Both the position numbers and the translations under genes were made by a program. This document shows positions 23,877 through 38,389 of a stretch of DNA of 38,876 nt, piece after piece (within the stretch, counting starts at the first letter, position 1; every line of letters begins with the position of its first letter). The DNA is from Penaeus vannamei. Its lineage: Eukaryota; Arthropoda; Malacostraca; Decapoda; Penaeidae. Under the pieces are notes generated by a model that was given only the letters and a program-made list of their open reading frames with translations, searched no databases and was not told the origin of the DNA. The DNA is taken from contig NC_091575.1 in assembly GCF_042767895.1 (NCBI RefSeq), positions 3,331,050 through 3,369,925 of the forward strand, in the 5' to 3' direction.

Positions 23877-26800
23877 AAAAATCCCAAAAGTCGAAAAACC
23901 GGCGAAATCTAGCAAAATACAGCCTTCTGAGAGATGAGTCGAAAACCCCCCTTTTTCCAGTTTAAATGATGATTATGATGATTTTAGCAATTCTACTAAT
24001 TAGGATGATTTTGATGATAACCCCATCAATAATGACGGTAATAATGATAATCATGCGAGTAATTAGGACAATAATTATGATAAAAATTATATAATGATAG
24101 TTATAATGATGATTTGCCTAATAATTGCGATAATAAGAATACTCAACAATATTCTAATGATTTTCCTACTAATAACACTAATAATAACGACAATGATAGA
24201 AATAAAAATAAAATTAAATATATCCCGGCCATTATTGTTATTATAATCATTATCATTATTGTTATTATCTCAAGAATTATCTTTATTGTCAATATCATTA
24301 TTAAAATCATTATAATGATGAAAATGACATTAATAATTTAGATAATGATTATTATAATGACTATATTAAGGGTAATTAGGGCAATAATGACAGTAATGAT
24401 AATAATGATGATGATAATGACAATAATGATGATAATTATCATTATAAAGCCCATCTATAATGAGAAAAAGGCTAAAAGGAGAAAAATCCAAAAAGTCGAA
24501 AAACCGGCGAAATCTAGCAAAATACAGCCTTCTGAGAGATGACTCGAAAACCCCCCTTTTTCCAGTTTAAATGATGATTATGATGATTTTACCATTAATT
24601 CTGCTATTTAGGATGATTTTGATGATAACCCCATCAATAATGACAATAATGACGATAATAATGGTAATTATGAGAGTAATTTGGACAATAATTATGATAA
24701 TAATTATACAATGATACTTATAATGATGATTTGCGTAATAATTGCAATAATAGCAATAATCAACACAATTCTAATAATTTCCTACTAATAACACTAATAA
24801 TAACGACAATGATAACAGAAATAATAATAAAAGTAATTATAACACGGCTATTATTGTTATTATAATAAATTTTATTGTTGTTATTCTTTCTAGAATTATC
24901 ATTATTGCCATTATCATTATTAAAATCATTATAATGATGAAAATGACATTAATAATTAAGATAATGATTATTATAATGACTATATTAAGGGTAATTAGGG
25001 CAATAATCACAGTAATGATAATAATGATGATGATAATGACAATAATGATGATAATTATCATTATAAAGCCCATCTATAATGAGAAAAAGGCTAAAAGGAG
25101 AAAAATCCAAAAAGTCGAAAAACCGGCGAAATCTAGCAAAATACAGCCTTCTGAGAGATGAGTCGAAAACCCCCCTTTTTCCAGTTTAAATGATGATTAT
25201 GATGATTTTAGCAATAAATCTACTAATTAGGATGATTTTGATGATAACCCCATCAATAATGACGGTAATAATGATAATCATGCGAGTAATTAGGACAATA
25301 ATTATGATAAAAATTATATAATGATAGTTATAATGATGATTTGCCTAATAATTGCGATAATAAGAATACTCAACAATATTCTAATGATTTTCCTACTAAT
25401 AACACTAATAATAACGACAATGATAGAAATAAAAATAAAATTAAATATATCCCGGCCATTATTGTTATTATAATCATTATCATTATTGTTATTATCTCAA
25501 GAATTATCATTATTGTCAATATCATTATTAAAATCATTATAATGATGAAAATGACATTAATAATTTAGATAATGATTATTATAATGACTATATTAAGGGT
25601 AATTAGGGCAATAATGACAGTAATGATAATAATGATGATGATAATGACAATAATGATGATAATTATCATTATAAAGCCCATCTATAATGAGAAGGAGAAA
25701 AATCCAAAAAGTCGAAAAACCGGCGAAATCTAGCAAAATACAGCCTTCTGAGAGATGAGTCGAAAACCCCCCTTTTTCCAGTTTAAATGATGATTATGAT
25801 GATTTTACCATTAATTCTGCTAATTAGGATGATTTTGATGATAACCCCATCAATAATGACAATAATGACGATAATAATGGTAATTATGAGAGTAATTTGG
25901 ACAATAATTATGATAATAATTATACAATGATACTTATAATGATGATTTGCGTAATAATTGCAATAATAGCAATAATCAACACAATTCTAATAATTTCCTA
26001 CTAATAACACTAATAATAACGACAATGATAACAGAAATAATAATAAAAGTAATTATAACACGGCTATTATTGTTATTATAATAAATTTTATTGTTGTTAT
26101 TCTTTCTAGAATTATCATTATTGCCATTATCATTATTAAAATCATTATAATAATGAAAATGACATTAATAATTAAGATAATGATTATTATAATGACTATA
26201 TTAAGGGTAATTAGGGCAATAATCACAGTAATGATAATAATGATGATGATAATGACAATAATGATGATAATTATCATTATAAAGCCCATCTATAATGAGA
26301 AAAAGGCTAAAAGGAGAAAAATCCCAAAAGTCGAAAAACCGGCGAAATCTAGCAAAATACAGCCTTCTGAGAGATGAGTCGAAAACCCCCCTTTTTCCAG
26401 TTTAAATGATGATTATGATGATTTTACCAATAATTCTACTAATTAGGATGATTTTGATGATAACCCCATCAATAATGACGGTAATAATGATAATCATGCG
26501 AGTAATTAGGACAATAATTATGATAAAAATTATATAATGATAGTTATAATGATGATTTGCCTAATAATTGCGATAATAAGAATACTCAACAATATTCTAA
26601 TGATTTTCCTACTAATAACACTAATAATAACGACAATGATAGAAATAAAAATAAAATTAAATATATCCCGGCCATTATTGTTATTATAATCATTATCATT
26701 ATTGTTATTATCTCAAGAATTATCATTATTGTCAATATCATTATTAAAATCATTATAATGATGAAAATGACATTAATAATTTAGATAATGATTATTATAA

Positions 26801-28967
26801 TGACTATATTAAGGGTAATTAGGGCAATAATGACAGTAATGATAATAATGATGATGATAATGACAATAATGATGATAATTATCATTATAAAGCCCATCTA
26901 TAATGAGAAGGAGAAAAATCCAAAAAGTCGAAAAACCGGCGAAATCTAGCAAAATACAACCTTCTGAGAGATGACTCGAAAACCCCCCTTTTTCCAGTTT
27001 AAATGATGATTATGATGATTTTACCATTAATTCTGCTAATTAGGATGATTTTGATGATAACCCCATCAATAATGACAATAATGACGATAATAATGGTAAT
27101 TATGAGAGTAATTTGGACAATAATTATGATAATAATTATACAATGATACTTATAATGATGATTTGCGTAATAATTGCAATAATAGCAATAATCAACACAA
27201 TTCTAATAATTTCCTACTAATAACACTAATAATAACGACAATGATAACAGAAATAATAATAAAAGTAATTATAACACGGCTATTATTGTTATTATAATAA
27301 ATTTTATTGTTGTTATTCTTTCTAGAATTATCATTATTGCCATTATCATTATTAAAATCATTATAATAATGAAAATGACATTAATAATTAAGATAATGAT
27401 TATTATAATGACTATATTAAGGGTAATTAGGGCAATAATCACAGTAATGATAATAATGATGATGATAATGACAATAATGATGATAATTATCATTATAAAG
27501 CCCGTCTATAATGAGAAAAAGGCTAAAAGGAGAAAAATCCCAAAAGTCGAAAAACCGGCGAAATCTAGCAAAATACAGCCTTCTGAGAGATGAGTCGAAA
27601 ACCCCCCTTTTTCCAGTTTAAATGATGATTATGATGATTTTAGCAATAATTCTACTAATTAGGATGATGACGGTAATAATGATAATCATGCGAGTAATTA
27701 GGACAATAATTATGATAAAAATTATATAATGATAGTTATAATGATGATTTGCCTAATAATAGCGATAATAAGAATACTCAACAATATTCTAATGATTTTT
27801 CTACTAATAACACTAATAATAACGACAATGATAGAAATAAAAATAAAATTAAATATATCCCGGCCATTATTGTTATTATAATCATTATCATTATTGTTAT
27901 TATCTCAAGAATTATCTTTATTGTCAATATCATTATTAAAATCATTATAATGATGAAAATGACATTAATAATTTAGATAATGATTATTATAATGACTATA
28001 TTAAGGGTAATTAGGGCAATAATCACAGTAATGATAATAATGATGATGATAATGACAATAATGATGATAATTATCATTATAAAGCCCATCTATAATGAGA
28101 AAAAGGCTAAAAGGAGAAAAATCCAAAAAGTCGAAAAACCGGCGAAATCTAGCAAAATACAGCCTTCTGAGAGATGAGTCGAAAACCCCCCTTTTTCCAG
28201 TTTAAATGATGATTATGATGATTTTACCATTAATTCTGCTAATTAGGATGATTTTGATGATAACCCCATGAATAATGACAATAATGATAATAATGGTAAT
28301 TATGAGAGTAATTTGGACAATAATTATGATAATAATTATACAATGATACTTATAATGATGATTTGCGTAATAATTGCAATAATCAACACAATTCTAATAA
28401 TTTCCTACTGATAACACTAATAATAACGACAATGATAACAGAAATAATAATAAAAGTAATTATAACACGGCTATTATTGTTATTATAATAAATTTTATTG
28501 TTGTTATTCTTTCTAGAATTATCATTATTGCCATTATCATTATTAAAATCATTATAATAATGAAAATGACATTAATAATTAAGATAATGATTATTATAAT
28601 GACTATATTAAGGGTAATTAGGGCAATAATCACAGTAATGATAATAATGATGATGATAATGACAATAATGATGATAATTATCATTATAAAGCCCATCTAT
28701 AATGAGAAAAAGGCTAAAAGGAGAAAAATCCAAAAAGTCGAAAAACAGGCGAAATCTAGCAAAATACAGCCTTCTGAGACATGAGTCGAAAACCCCCCTT
28801 TTTCCAGTTTAAATGATTATGATGATTTTAGCAATAATTCTACTAATTAGGATGATTTTGATGATAACCCCATCAATAATGACGGTAATAATGATAATCA
28901 TGCGAGTAATTAGGACAATAATTATGATAAAAATTATATAATGATAGTTATAATGATGATTTGCCTA
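23877..28967 (+). repeat. Young A-B dimeric satellite, continued
   Basis: Unit starts near 24013 (A), 24621 (B), 25240 (A), 25837 (B), 26456 (A), 27053 (B), 27665 (A, start lost in a small deletion), 28256 (B) and 28860 (A). Alternation and near-identity are as in 8003-15240. The A monomers at 25240 and 26456 share a shortened CTATAATGAGAAGGAG form of the core box, which marks them as a recent duplication. Orientation reverses at 28968. Confidence 0.95.
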
Positions 28968-29872
28968 AGTATCATTGTATAATTATTATCATAATTATTG
29001 TCCAAATTACTCTCATAATTACCATTATTATCTTCATTATTGTCATTATTGATGGGGTTATCATCAAAATCATCCTAATTAGCAGAATTAATGGTAAAAT
29101 CATCATAATCATCATTTAAACTGGAAAAAGGGGGGTTTTCGAGTCATCTCTCAGAAGGCTGTATTTTTCTAGATTTCGCCGGTTTTTCGACTTTTTGGAC
29201 TTTTCTCCTTTTAGCCTTTTTCTCATTATAGATGGGCTTTATAATGATAATTATCATCATTATTGTCATTATCATCATCATTATTATCATTACTGTCATT
29301 ATTGCCCTAATTACCCTTAATATAGTCATTATAATAATCATTATCTAAATTATTAATGTCATTTTCATCATTATAATGATTTTAATAATGATATTGACAA
29401 TAATGACAATTCTTGAGATAATAACAATAATGATAATGATTATAATAACAATAATGGCCGGGATATATTTAATTTTATTTTTATTTCTATGATTGTCGTT
29501 ATTATTAGTGTTATTAGTAGGAAAATCATTAGAATATTGTTGAGTATTCTTATTATCGCAATTACTAGGCAAATCATCATTATAACTATCATTATATAAT
29601 TTTTATCATAATTATTGTCCTAATTACTCGCATGATTATCATTATTACCGTCATTATTGATGGGGTTATCATCAAAATCATCCTAATTAGTAGAATTATT
29701 GCTAAAATCATCATAATCATCATTTAAACTGGAAAAAGGGGGGTTTTCGACTCATCTCTCAGAAGGCTGTATTTTGCTAGATTTCGCCGGTTTTTCGACT
29801 TTTGGGATTTTTCTCCTTTTAGCCTTTTTCTCATTATAGATGGGCTTTATAATGATAATTATCATTATTATT
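28968..29872 (-). repeat. Inverted A-B satellite arm
   Basis: Reading the minus strand from 29872 gives the end of a B-type core box, a full type-A monomer and half of a type-B monomer ending at 28968. The half B is the reverse complement of the same register reached by the plus-strand A monomer at 28947, so the two arms can pair over roughly 900 bp with a spacer of about 20 nt (TTATAATGATGATTTGCCTA). The inverted arm has its own small changes (AAGTCCAAAAAG, CTAGAAAAATAC), so it is not simply an exact echo of the left arm. Confidence 0.88.
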
Positions 29873-29873
29873 G

Positions 29874-30660
<787 letters not shown>

Positions 30661-32526
30661 AATTTTCTTCATTATTATCAATAATAAAAGAATTATGAAA
30701 ATCATCATAATTACCTGAATTTATGTTAAAACCCTCATAATTACCATTAAAAAGCGATACAGTTTTTTTCGACGTTTCTCTCAAAAGGATAGATTTTGCC
30801 GTTTTTTACTTTTGGGATTTTATTACTTCTGGCCTTTATTTCAATATAAATGGACTGAATAATAATTATTATCATCATTATTATCATTACTCTCATTATT
30901 TTCATGATTATTATCATTACAGTCATTATCATCATGATTATCATTATTATTATCATCAGTATTGCAGTTATAATAATTATTATGCTAATTATTATTGCTA
31001 TTTTCATCATTATAACTATTTATATAATGATAATACCAATGATGATAATTTAAGAAATAATAATGATAATAATAATTATTTTAATGACAATGATAATGAT
31101 ATTATTATTCCTATTGCCATTATTAGTAAGAAAATTATTTGAATAAAGTTAATTGTTGCAGTAATTATGAAAATTATCATTATAATTATGATTTTATCCT
31201 TATTATTGCCATTATCATTGTCATTATCATCATAATTACAATCATTAATGTCAATAATAAAGGATTTATTAAGGAAATCATCATAATTACCTGAATTAAT
31301 GTTAAAATCCTCATGATTACCATTACAAAGCGAAAAAGTTTTTTTTTTTAAGTTTCTCTCAAAAGGCTGTAATACACTAGATTTTGCCGTTTTTTTTTTA
31401 CTTATGGGATTTTATTACTTTTGGCATTTATTTCATTATGAATGGAATGAATAATATTTATCATCATTTTTATCAATACTTTATTATTATGATTTTCATG
31501 ATTATTATCATTATAGTCATTATCATCATGATTATCATTATCATCATTATTGCAGTTATAATAATTACTATGCTAATTATTATTGCTATTTTTATCATTA
31601 TAACTATTTATATAATGATAGCAATAATGATAATTTTAGAAATAATGACAATACTAAGAATTATAATGACAATGATAATGATGTTATTATTATTTCTATT
31701 GCCATTATTAGTATGAAAATTATTGGAATACAGTTAATTATTGCTATTGTTGCAGTAATTATCAAAATTATTATTAGGATAGTGTCCTTATTGTCATTAT
31801 CATTGTCATTATCATCATAATTATCATCCTTATTGTCAATAATCAAGGAATTATCATGAAAATCATCATAATTACCATTTAAAAGCAAAAAAGGTTTTTT
31901 CGACGCTTCTCTCAAAAGGCTGTAATACGCTAGATTTTGCCGTTTTTTTCGACTTTTGGGATTTTATTACTTCTAGCCTTTTTTTCATTATAAAAGGACT
32001 GAACAATAATTATTATCATTATGATTACTGTCATTATTTTCATGATTATTATGATCATAGTCATTATCATCATGATTATTATTATTGTTACCACCATTAT
32101 TGCAATTATAATAATTATTATGCTAATTATCATTGCTATTTTTATCATTATAACTATTTATATAATGATAATAGCAATGATGATAATTTTAGAAATAATA
32201 ATGACAATAATAATTATTATAATGACAAAGATAATGATATTATTTTTATTGCCATTATTACTATGAAAATTATTGGAATAGAGTTAATAATTGCAGTAAT
32301 TATCAAAATTATCATTATAATTATGATTTTATCCTTATTATTCCCATTATCATTATCATTATCATCATAATTATCATCATTTTTGTCAATAATAAAGGAA
32401 TTATCATGAAAATCGTCATAATTACCTGGATTAATGTTAAAATCCTCATAATTACCATTAAAAAGCGAAAAAGGGTTTTTTACGACGTTTCTCTAGAAAG
32501 GCTGTAATACGCTAGATTTTGCCGTT
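30661..32526 (-). repeat. Diverged satellite monomers, minus orientation
   Basis: Reverse-complement core boxes (CTAGATTTTGCCGTTTTTTC ... TTTTGGGATTTTATTACTT) occur near 30780, 31370, 31920 and 32480, spaced about 560-590 bp. They are of the older type that carries the GTATTACAGCC form. At about 32527 a minus core box is cut at CCGTTTTTT and joined to plus-oriented monomer sequence. Confidence 0.85.
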
Positions 32527-35500
32527 TTTTATAATGATGAAAATGACAATCATTATTAGCATAATAATTATTATAACTGCAATAACGATAATAATAACAA
32601 TAATGATAAGGACGACGATAATGACAATAATGATAATAATCATAAAAATAATGATACTAATAATGATAATAATAAGAATAGAGTCCATTTATAATGAAAT
32701 AAAGGCAAAAAGTAGCAAAATCCCAAAAGACGAAAAAACGGCAAAATCTAGCGTATTACAGCCTTATGAGAGAAATGTCGAAAAGCCCCCTTTATCGCTT
32801 TTAAATGATAATTATGATGATTTCAACAGTAATTCGGGTAATTATGATTATTTCCATGATAATTCCTCTATCTTTAACAATAATGATGATTATCATGATA
32901 AAATGATAATTATACTGATAGTATTCATAATTACTGAAATAATACCAATAAGTAACACCATTCTAATCATTTTCATACTAATAATGACAATAGAAATAAT
33001 AATATCATTATCATCGTCATTATAATTATTATTATTGTCATTATTATTTCTAAAATTATCACTATTGTTATAATCATTATAAAAATAGTTATAATGATGA
33101 AAATGTCAATAATAAAGAGCATAATAATTATCATAACTGAAATAAGGATAATAATAATAATGATAATGATGACGATAATGACTATAATGGTAATAATCAT
33201 AAAAATAATGACAATAATGATAATAATGATGATAATAAAGATCAAAGAGTCCATTTATAATGAAATAAAGGCGAAAAGTAATAAAATCCCTAAAGTCGAA
33301 AAGCGGCAAAATCTATCCTTTTGAGAAAAACGTCGAAAAAAAACTTTTTCGCTTATAAAGGATAATTATGATGATTTTAACATTAATTCAGGTAATTATG
33401 ATGACTTTCATGATAATTCCTTTATTATTAACAATAATAATGATAATCATGATAATGACAATAATAATGATAGGTTTGATAAATAATTTTCATACTAATA
33501 ATGACAATAGAAATAATAATAACATTATCATTGTCATTATAATTACTATTATTGTCATTATTATTTCTAAAATTATCATTATTGTTATTATCATTATGAA
33601 AATAGTTATAATGCTGAAAATGACAATAATAATTAGCATAATAATTATTATAACTGCAATAATGATGATAATAATTATTATTCAGTCCATTTATAATGAA
33701 ATAAAGGCCACAAGTAATAAAATCTCAAAAGTCGAAAAAAAAACGGCAAAATCTAGAGAGAAACGTCGAAAAAAAAACTTTTTCGTTTTTTAATCGTAAA
33801 TATGATGATTTTAACATTCAGGTAATTATGATGATTTTCATGATAATTCCTTGATTATTGACAATAATGATGATAATGACAATGATAATTACAATAATAA
33901 TGATAAAATCATAATTATAATGATAATTTTGATAATTTCTGCAATGATAGCAATAATTAACTCTATTCCAATAATTTCATACGAATAATGGCAAAAGAAA
34001 TAATATCATTATCATTGTCATTATAAACATTATTATTGTCATTATTATTTCTAAAATTATCATTATTGGTATTATCATTATATAGATAGCAATAATAATT
34101 AGCATAATAATTATTATAACTGCAATAGTATGATAATAATAATGATAATCATGTAGATAATGATTATAATGATAATAATCATGAAAATAATGACAGTAAT
34201 GATAATGATGATAATGAATATTATTCAGTCCATTTATAATGAAATAAAGGCCAGAAGTAATAAAATTCCAAAAGTCGAAAAAACGGCAAAATCTAGCGTA
34301 TTACAGCCTTTTCAGAGAAACGTCGAAAACCCCCCCTTTTCACTTTTTAATGGTAATTATGAGGATTCTAGCATTAATTCAGGTAATTATGATGATTTAC
34401 ATGATAATTCCTTTATCATTGACAATAATGATGATAATTATGATGATAACGCCAATGATAATGACAATAAAATGATAAAATCATAATTATATGATAATTT
34501 TGATAAATACTGCAATAATAGCAATAACTAACTATATTCCAACAATTTTCATACTAATAATGGTAATAGACATAATGACATCATTATCATTGCCATTATA
34601 ATTATTATTATTGTCATTACTATTTCTGAAATTATCTTTATTGCTATTATCATTATATAAATAATTATAATGATAAAAATATCAATAATAATTATCATAA
34701 CTGCATCAATTATGATAAAAGTGATAATCATGATGGCAATGACTATAATGATAATAATCATGAAAATAATGAAAGTAATGATAATTATTATAATTATTAT
34801 TCAGTCCATTGATGATGAAATAAAGGCCAGAAATAATAAAATCCTAAAAGTCGAAAAAAAGGCAAAGTCTAGCGTATACAGCCTTTTGGGAGAAACGTCG
34901 AAAAAAACCTTTTCGCTTTTTAATGGTAATTACGAGGATTTTAACATTAATTCAAGTAATTATGATGATTTTCATGATAATTCCTTGATGTTTGACAATA
35001 ATGATGATAATTATGATGATAATGAGAATGATAGTGATAACCAACCATAATTATAATGATAATTTTGATAATTACTGCAATAATAGCAATAACTAACTCT
35101 ATTCCAGTAATTTTCATACTAATAATGGGAAAGTAAATAATATCATTATCATTGTCATTATAATTATCATTATTGTCATTATTTCTAAAATTATCATTAT
35201 TGCCATTATCATTATATAAATAGGCATTATGATAAAAATTGCAATAACAATTCCCATAATAATTATTATAACTACAATAATGATGATAATAATAAGGATA
35301 ATCATGATGGTAATGACTATAATGATAATAATCATGAAAATAATGACAGGAATGATAATAATGATGATAATTATTATTCAGTCTATTTATAGTGAAATAA
35401 AGTCTAGAAGTAATAAAATTCAACAAGGCGAAAAAACGGCAAAATGTAGCCTTTTGAGAGAAACGTCGAAAAAAAAACTTTTTTGCTTTTTAATGGTAAT

Positions 35501-35638
35501 TATAAGGAATTTAACATTAATTCAGGTAATTATGATGATTTTCATGATAATTCTTTATTACTGACAATTATTATGATAATTATGATGATAATGACAATGA
35601 TAGTGAATAATAATGATAAAATCATAATTACAATGATA
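32527..35638 (+). repeat. Diverged satellite monomers, plus orientation
   Basis: Plus-strand core boxes lie near 32680, 33245, 33695, 34230, 34800 and 35385 (about 450-590 bp apart). Sequence is of the older type and no A-B pattern is visible. The block stops at 35638, where TACAATGATA joins the truncated retrotransposon fragment. Confidence 0.85.
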
Positions 35639-36330
35639 TCGTCCCACAGGTCTCCACCTAGGGTTGCCTCGAACAGAGACAACCTGGTGGGCAGGATCAT
35701 CCTGAGGGAAGTCAGCCCGGTAGCCATATAGCCTGAGTTGGCGATCACGGATTGTGCAGGTAATAGTTCCTTTGCCAGTCTCATGGTGCAACCGTTGCTT
35801 TGACACATGGTCCCACCAACAGTACCCCATGATCCAGCACAAGGATCTATTGCAAAAGGCATCAAGACGTGACAACAAGGTGCAGGATAATGTCTAGATT
35901 TCACTACCATATAACAAAACTGGAGTTATCAGGGCCTTGAAGACGCATAGCGTAGTCCTGTACAGGTACCGGCATCTCCATATACTCTGTCAAGAGATTC
36001 CATGACCCCTGCTGCCAGACCAATCTGTCTGCTGAGTTCCTGGTCTGCAGCCCAGAGTTATGAACTACACTATTAAGGTTTGTAAAGCTCTCTGTGACTT
36101 TGATGTTCTTGCTGCAAGCACGTACCGACTGAACAGGTTCTCCTAGCAAGTCCCCAAAATCACTCCTAACAAGTCCCCAAAGTCCTGGATCTTGGTCTTG
36201 GTCCAGGAGACCTGAAAACCCAAGGTATTCGCTTCATTACTAAATGCATCAAGAGCCACCACTAAGGATTCCAAAGACTCAGATAGAATAGCAACATCAT
36301 CAGCAAAGTCAAGGTCGGTAACTTCATTCT
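35639..36330 (-). pseudogene. RTE-like reverse transcriptase fragment, frameshifted
   Basis: Minus strand, reading from 36330 downward. It opens with VTDLDFADDVAILSES, where FADD at about 36307-36296 is the catalytic polymerase motif C (YADD class). Next comes LGFQVSWTKTKIQ, matching the segment after the catalytic motif, then in a shifted frame VTESFTNLNSVVHNSGLQ, and in another frame SRLDAFCNRSLCWIMGY, WWDHVSKQRLH, IRDRQLRLYGY and RWRPVGR. At least two frameshifts and a stop make it dead. Both ends are truncated: fingers and endonuclease are missing upstream, and the RPRKSW segment, stop and tail are missing downstream. Where it overlaps the copy at 7292-7496 the two differ by only about two substitutions, a 3-bp and a 19-bp indel. 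No target-site duplication is seen, and the satellite has opposite orientations on its two sides. Confidence 0.85.
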
Positions 36331-38140
36331 TATGATTATCATCATTATTGTCATTTTTCATCATTATAACTATTTTTATAATGAAAATAACAATAACGAT
36401 AATTTTAGAAATGATAATGACAATAATACTCATTATAATAACAATAATAACGATATTATTTTTTATTTTGTCATTATTAGTATGAACATTATTAAAATAG
36501 AGTTAATTATTGCTATTATTGTAGAAATTATAAAAAATATCATCATTATCATTACATTATCATCATCATTATTATTATTGTCATTATCATCATAATTATC
36601 ATCATTATTGTAAATAATAATGGAATTATCATGAAAATCATCATTACCTGAATTAATGTAATCATTTAAAAGGATTTTTTTTTTTTTTTTACCTTTCTCT
36701 CAAAAGGCTATAATACGCTAGATTTTGCCGTTTTATTCGACTTTTGGGATTTTATTAGTTTTAGCCTTTATTTCATTATAAATGGACTCTATGATTATTA
36801 TTATCATCATTATTATCTTTATTGTCATTATTACTATGATTATCATTATAGTCATTATCGTCATGATTATCATTATTATCATCATTATTGCAGTTATAAT
36901 GATTATTTTGCTAATTATTACTGTCATTTTCATCATTATAACTATTTTTATAATGATAACAATAATGACAATACTCATTATAATAACAATAATAATGTTA
37001 TTATTATGATTTCTATTGGCCTTATCAGTATGAAAATTATTAGAATAGAGTTAATTATTGCTATTATTGCAGTAATTATCAAAATTATCATTATAATTAT
37101 CATTTTATTATTATCATTATTATTATTGTCATTATCATCATAATTATCATCATTATTGTTAATGATCAAGGAATTATCATGAAAATCATCATAATTAACT
37201 GAATTAATGTTAAAATCATCATAATTATCATTTAAAAGTTTTTTTTCGACCTTTCTCTCAAAAGGCTAGATTTTGCCGTTTTTTCGGATTTACGGATTTT
37301 ATTAGTTTTAGCCTTTATTTCATTATAAATGGACTCTATTATTATCATCATTATCATCATTATTGTCATTATTCTTATGATAATCATCATTATAGTCATT
37401 ATCGTCATGATTATCATTATTATCATTATCATTATTGCAGTTGTAATGGTTATTATGCTAATTATTACTGTCATTTTTATCATTATAACTAATTTCATAA
37501 TGATAATAACAATAATGATAATTTTAGAAATAATAATGATAATAATATTCATTATGATAACAATAATAATCATATTCTTATGATTTCTATTGTCATTATT
37601 TGTATGAAAATTATTAAAATAGAGTTGATTATTGCTATTGTTGCAGAAATTATTTTAAAAAATTATCATTATAATTATCATTTTATTATTATTATCATTT
37701 TGATTATTGTCATAATGATCATAATTATCATTATTGTCAATAATAGAGGAATTATCATGAAAATCATCATAAGTACCTGAATTAATGTTAAAATCATCAT
37801 AATTTTCATTTGAAAGCGAGAAAGGCATTTTTCGACCTTTCTCTCAAAAGGTTGTGTAATAAGCTAGATTTTGCTATTTTTTCGACTTTTGGGATTTTTA
37901 TTAGGTTTAGCATTATAAATGGACTCTATGATTATTATCATTATTGTCATTGCTCTTATGATTATCGTTATTATAGTAATTATCGTCATGATTATCATTA
38001 TTATCATTATCAATATTGCAGTTATAATGCTTATTATTACTGTTATTTTCATCATTATAACTATTTTTATAATGATAATAACAAAAATGATAATTTTAGA
38101 AATAATAATGGCAATAATGATAATGAAATAATATTAAAAT
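36331..38140 (-). repeat. Diverged satellite monomers, minus orientation
   Basis: Reverse-complement core boxes lie near 36715, 37265 and 37860, with the older GCCGTTTT / TTTATTAGTTTTAGCC wording. The block begins directly at the retrotransposon fragment and ends where monomer sequence turns back to plus near 38140. The exact turning point is uncertain by a few tens of bases because the ATC-type sequence is nearly self-complementary. Confidence 0.8.
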
Positions 38141-38389
38141 GATAATCTATTAATGATAATTATTAATGATAATATAATATATTCTAATAATTTTCATAAT
38201 TGATAATAAACAATATGATAATTTTAATAATGAAAATAATAATAATCATTGATATTGTTAATATAATAAGTATTATTGTCATTAATATTTCTAAAATTAT
38301 CATTATTGTTATTATCATTAGAAAAACAGTTATAATGATGAAAATGACAGTAATAGTTAGCATAATAATCATTATAACTGCAATAATGA
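38141..38389 (+). repeat. Partial diverged monomer, plus orientation
   Basis: The sequence TATTCTAATAATTTTCATA and the later CAGTTATAATGATGAAAATG are in plus orientation, as in 32527-35638. No core box is reached before the TA tract begins. Confidence 0.65.

Noticed and set aside
8113..28784. Many recurring open frames of 60-80 codons rich in Ile, Met, Asn and Asp, on both strands
   Set aside because: They repeat with the satellite period, consist of translated ATT/ATC/AAT/GAT, occur on both strands at once and have no start context or domain. They are not genes.
8003..28967. CRISPR-like array of direct repeats
   Set aside because: Units are about 600 bp and continuous, not short repeats with unique spacers, and the context is eukaryotic.
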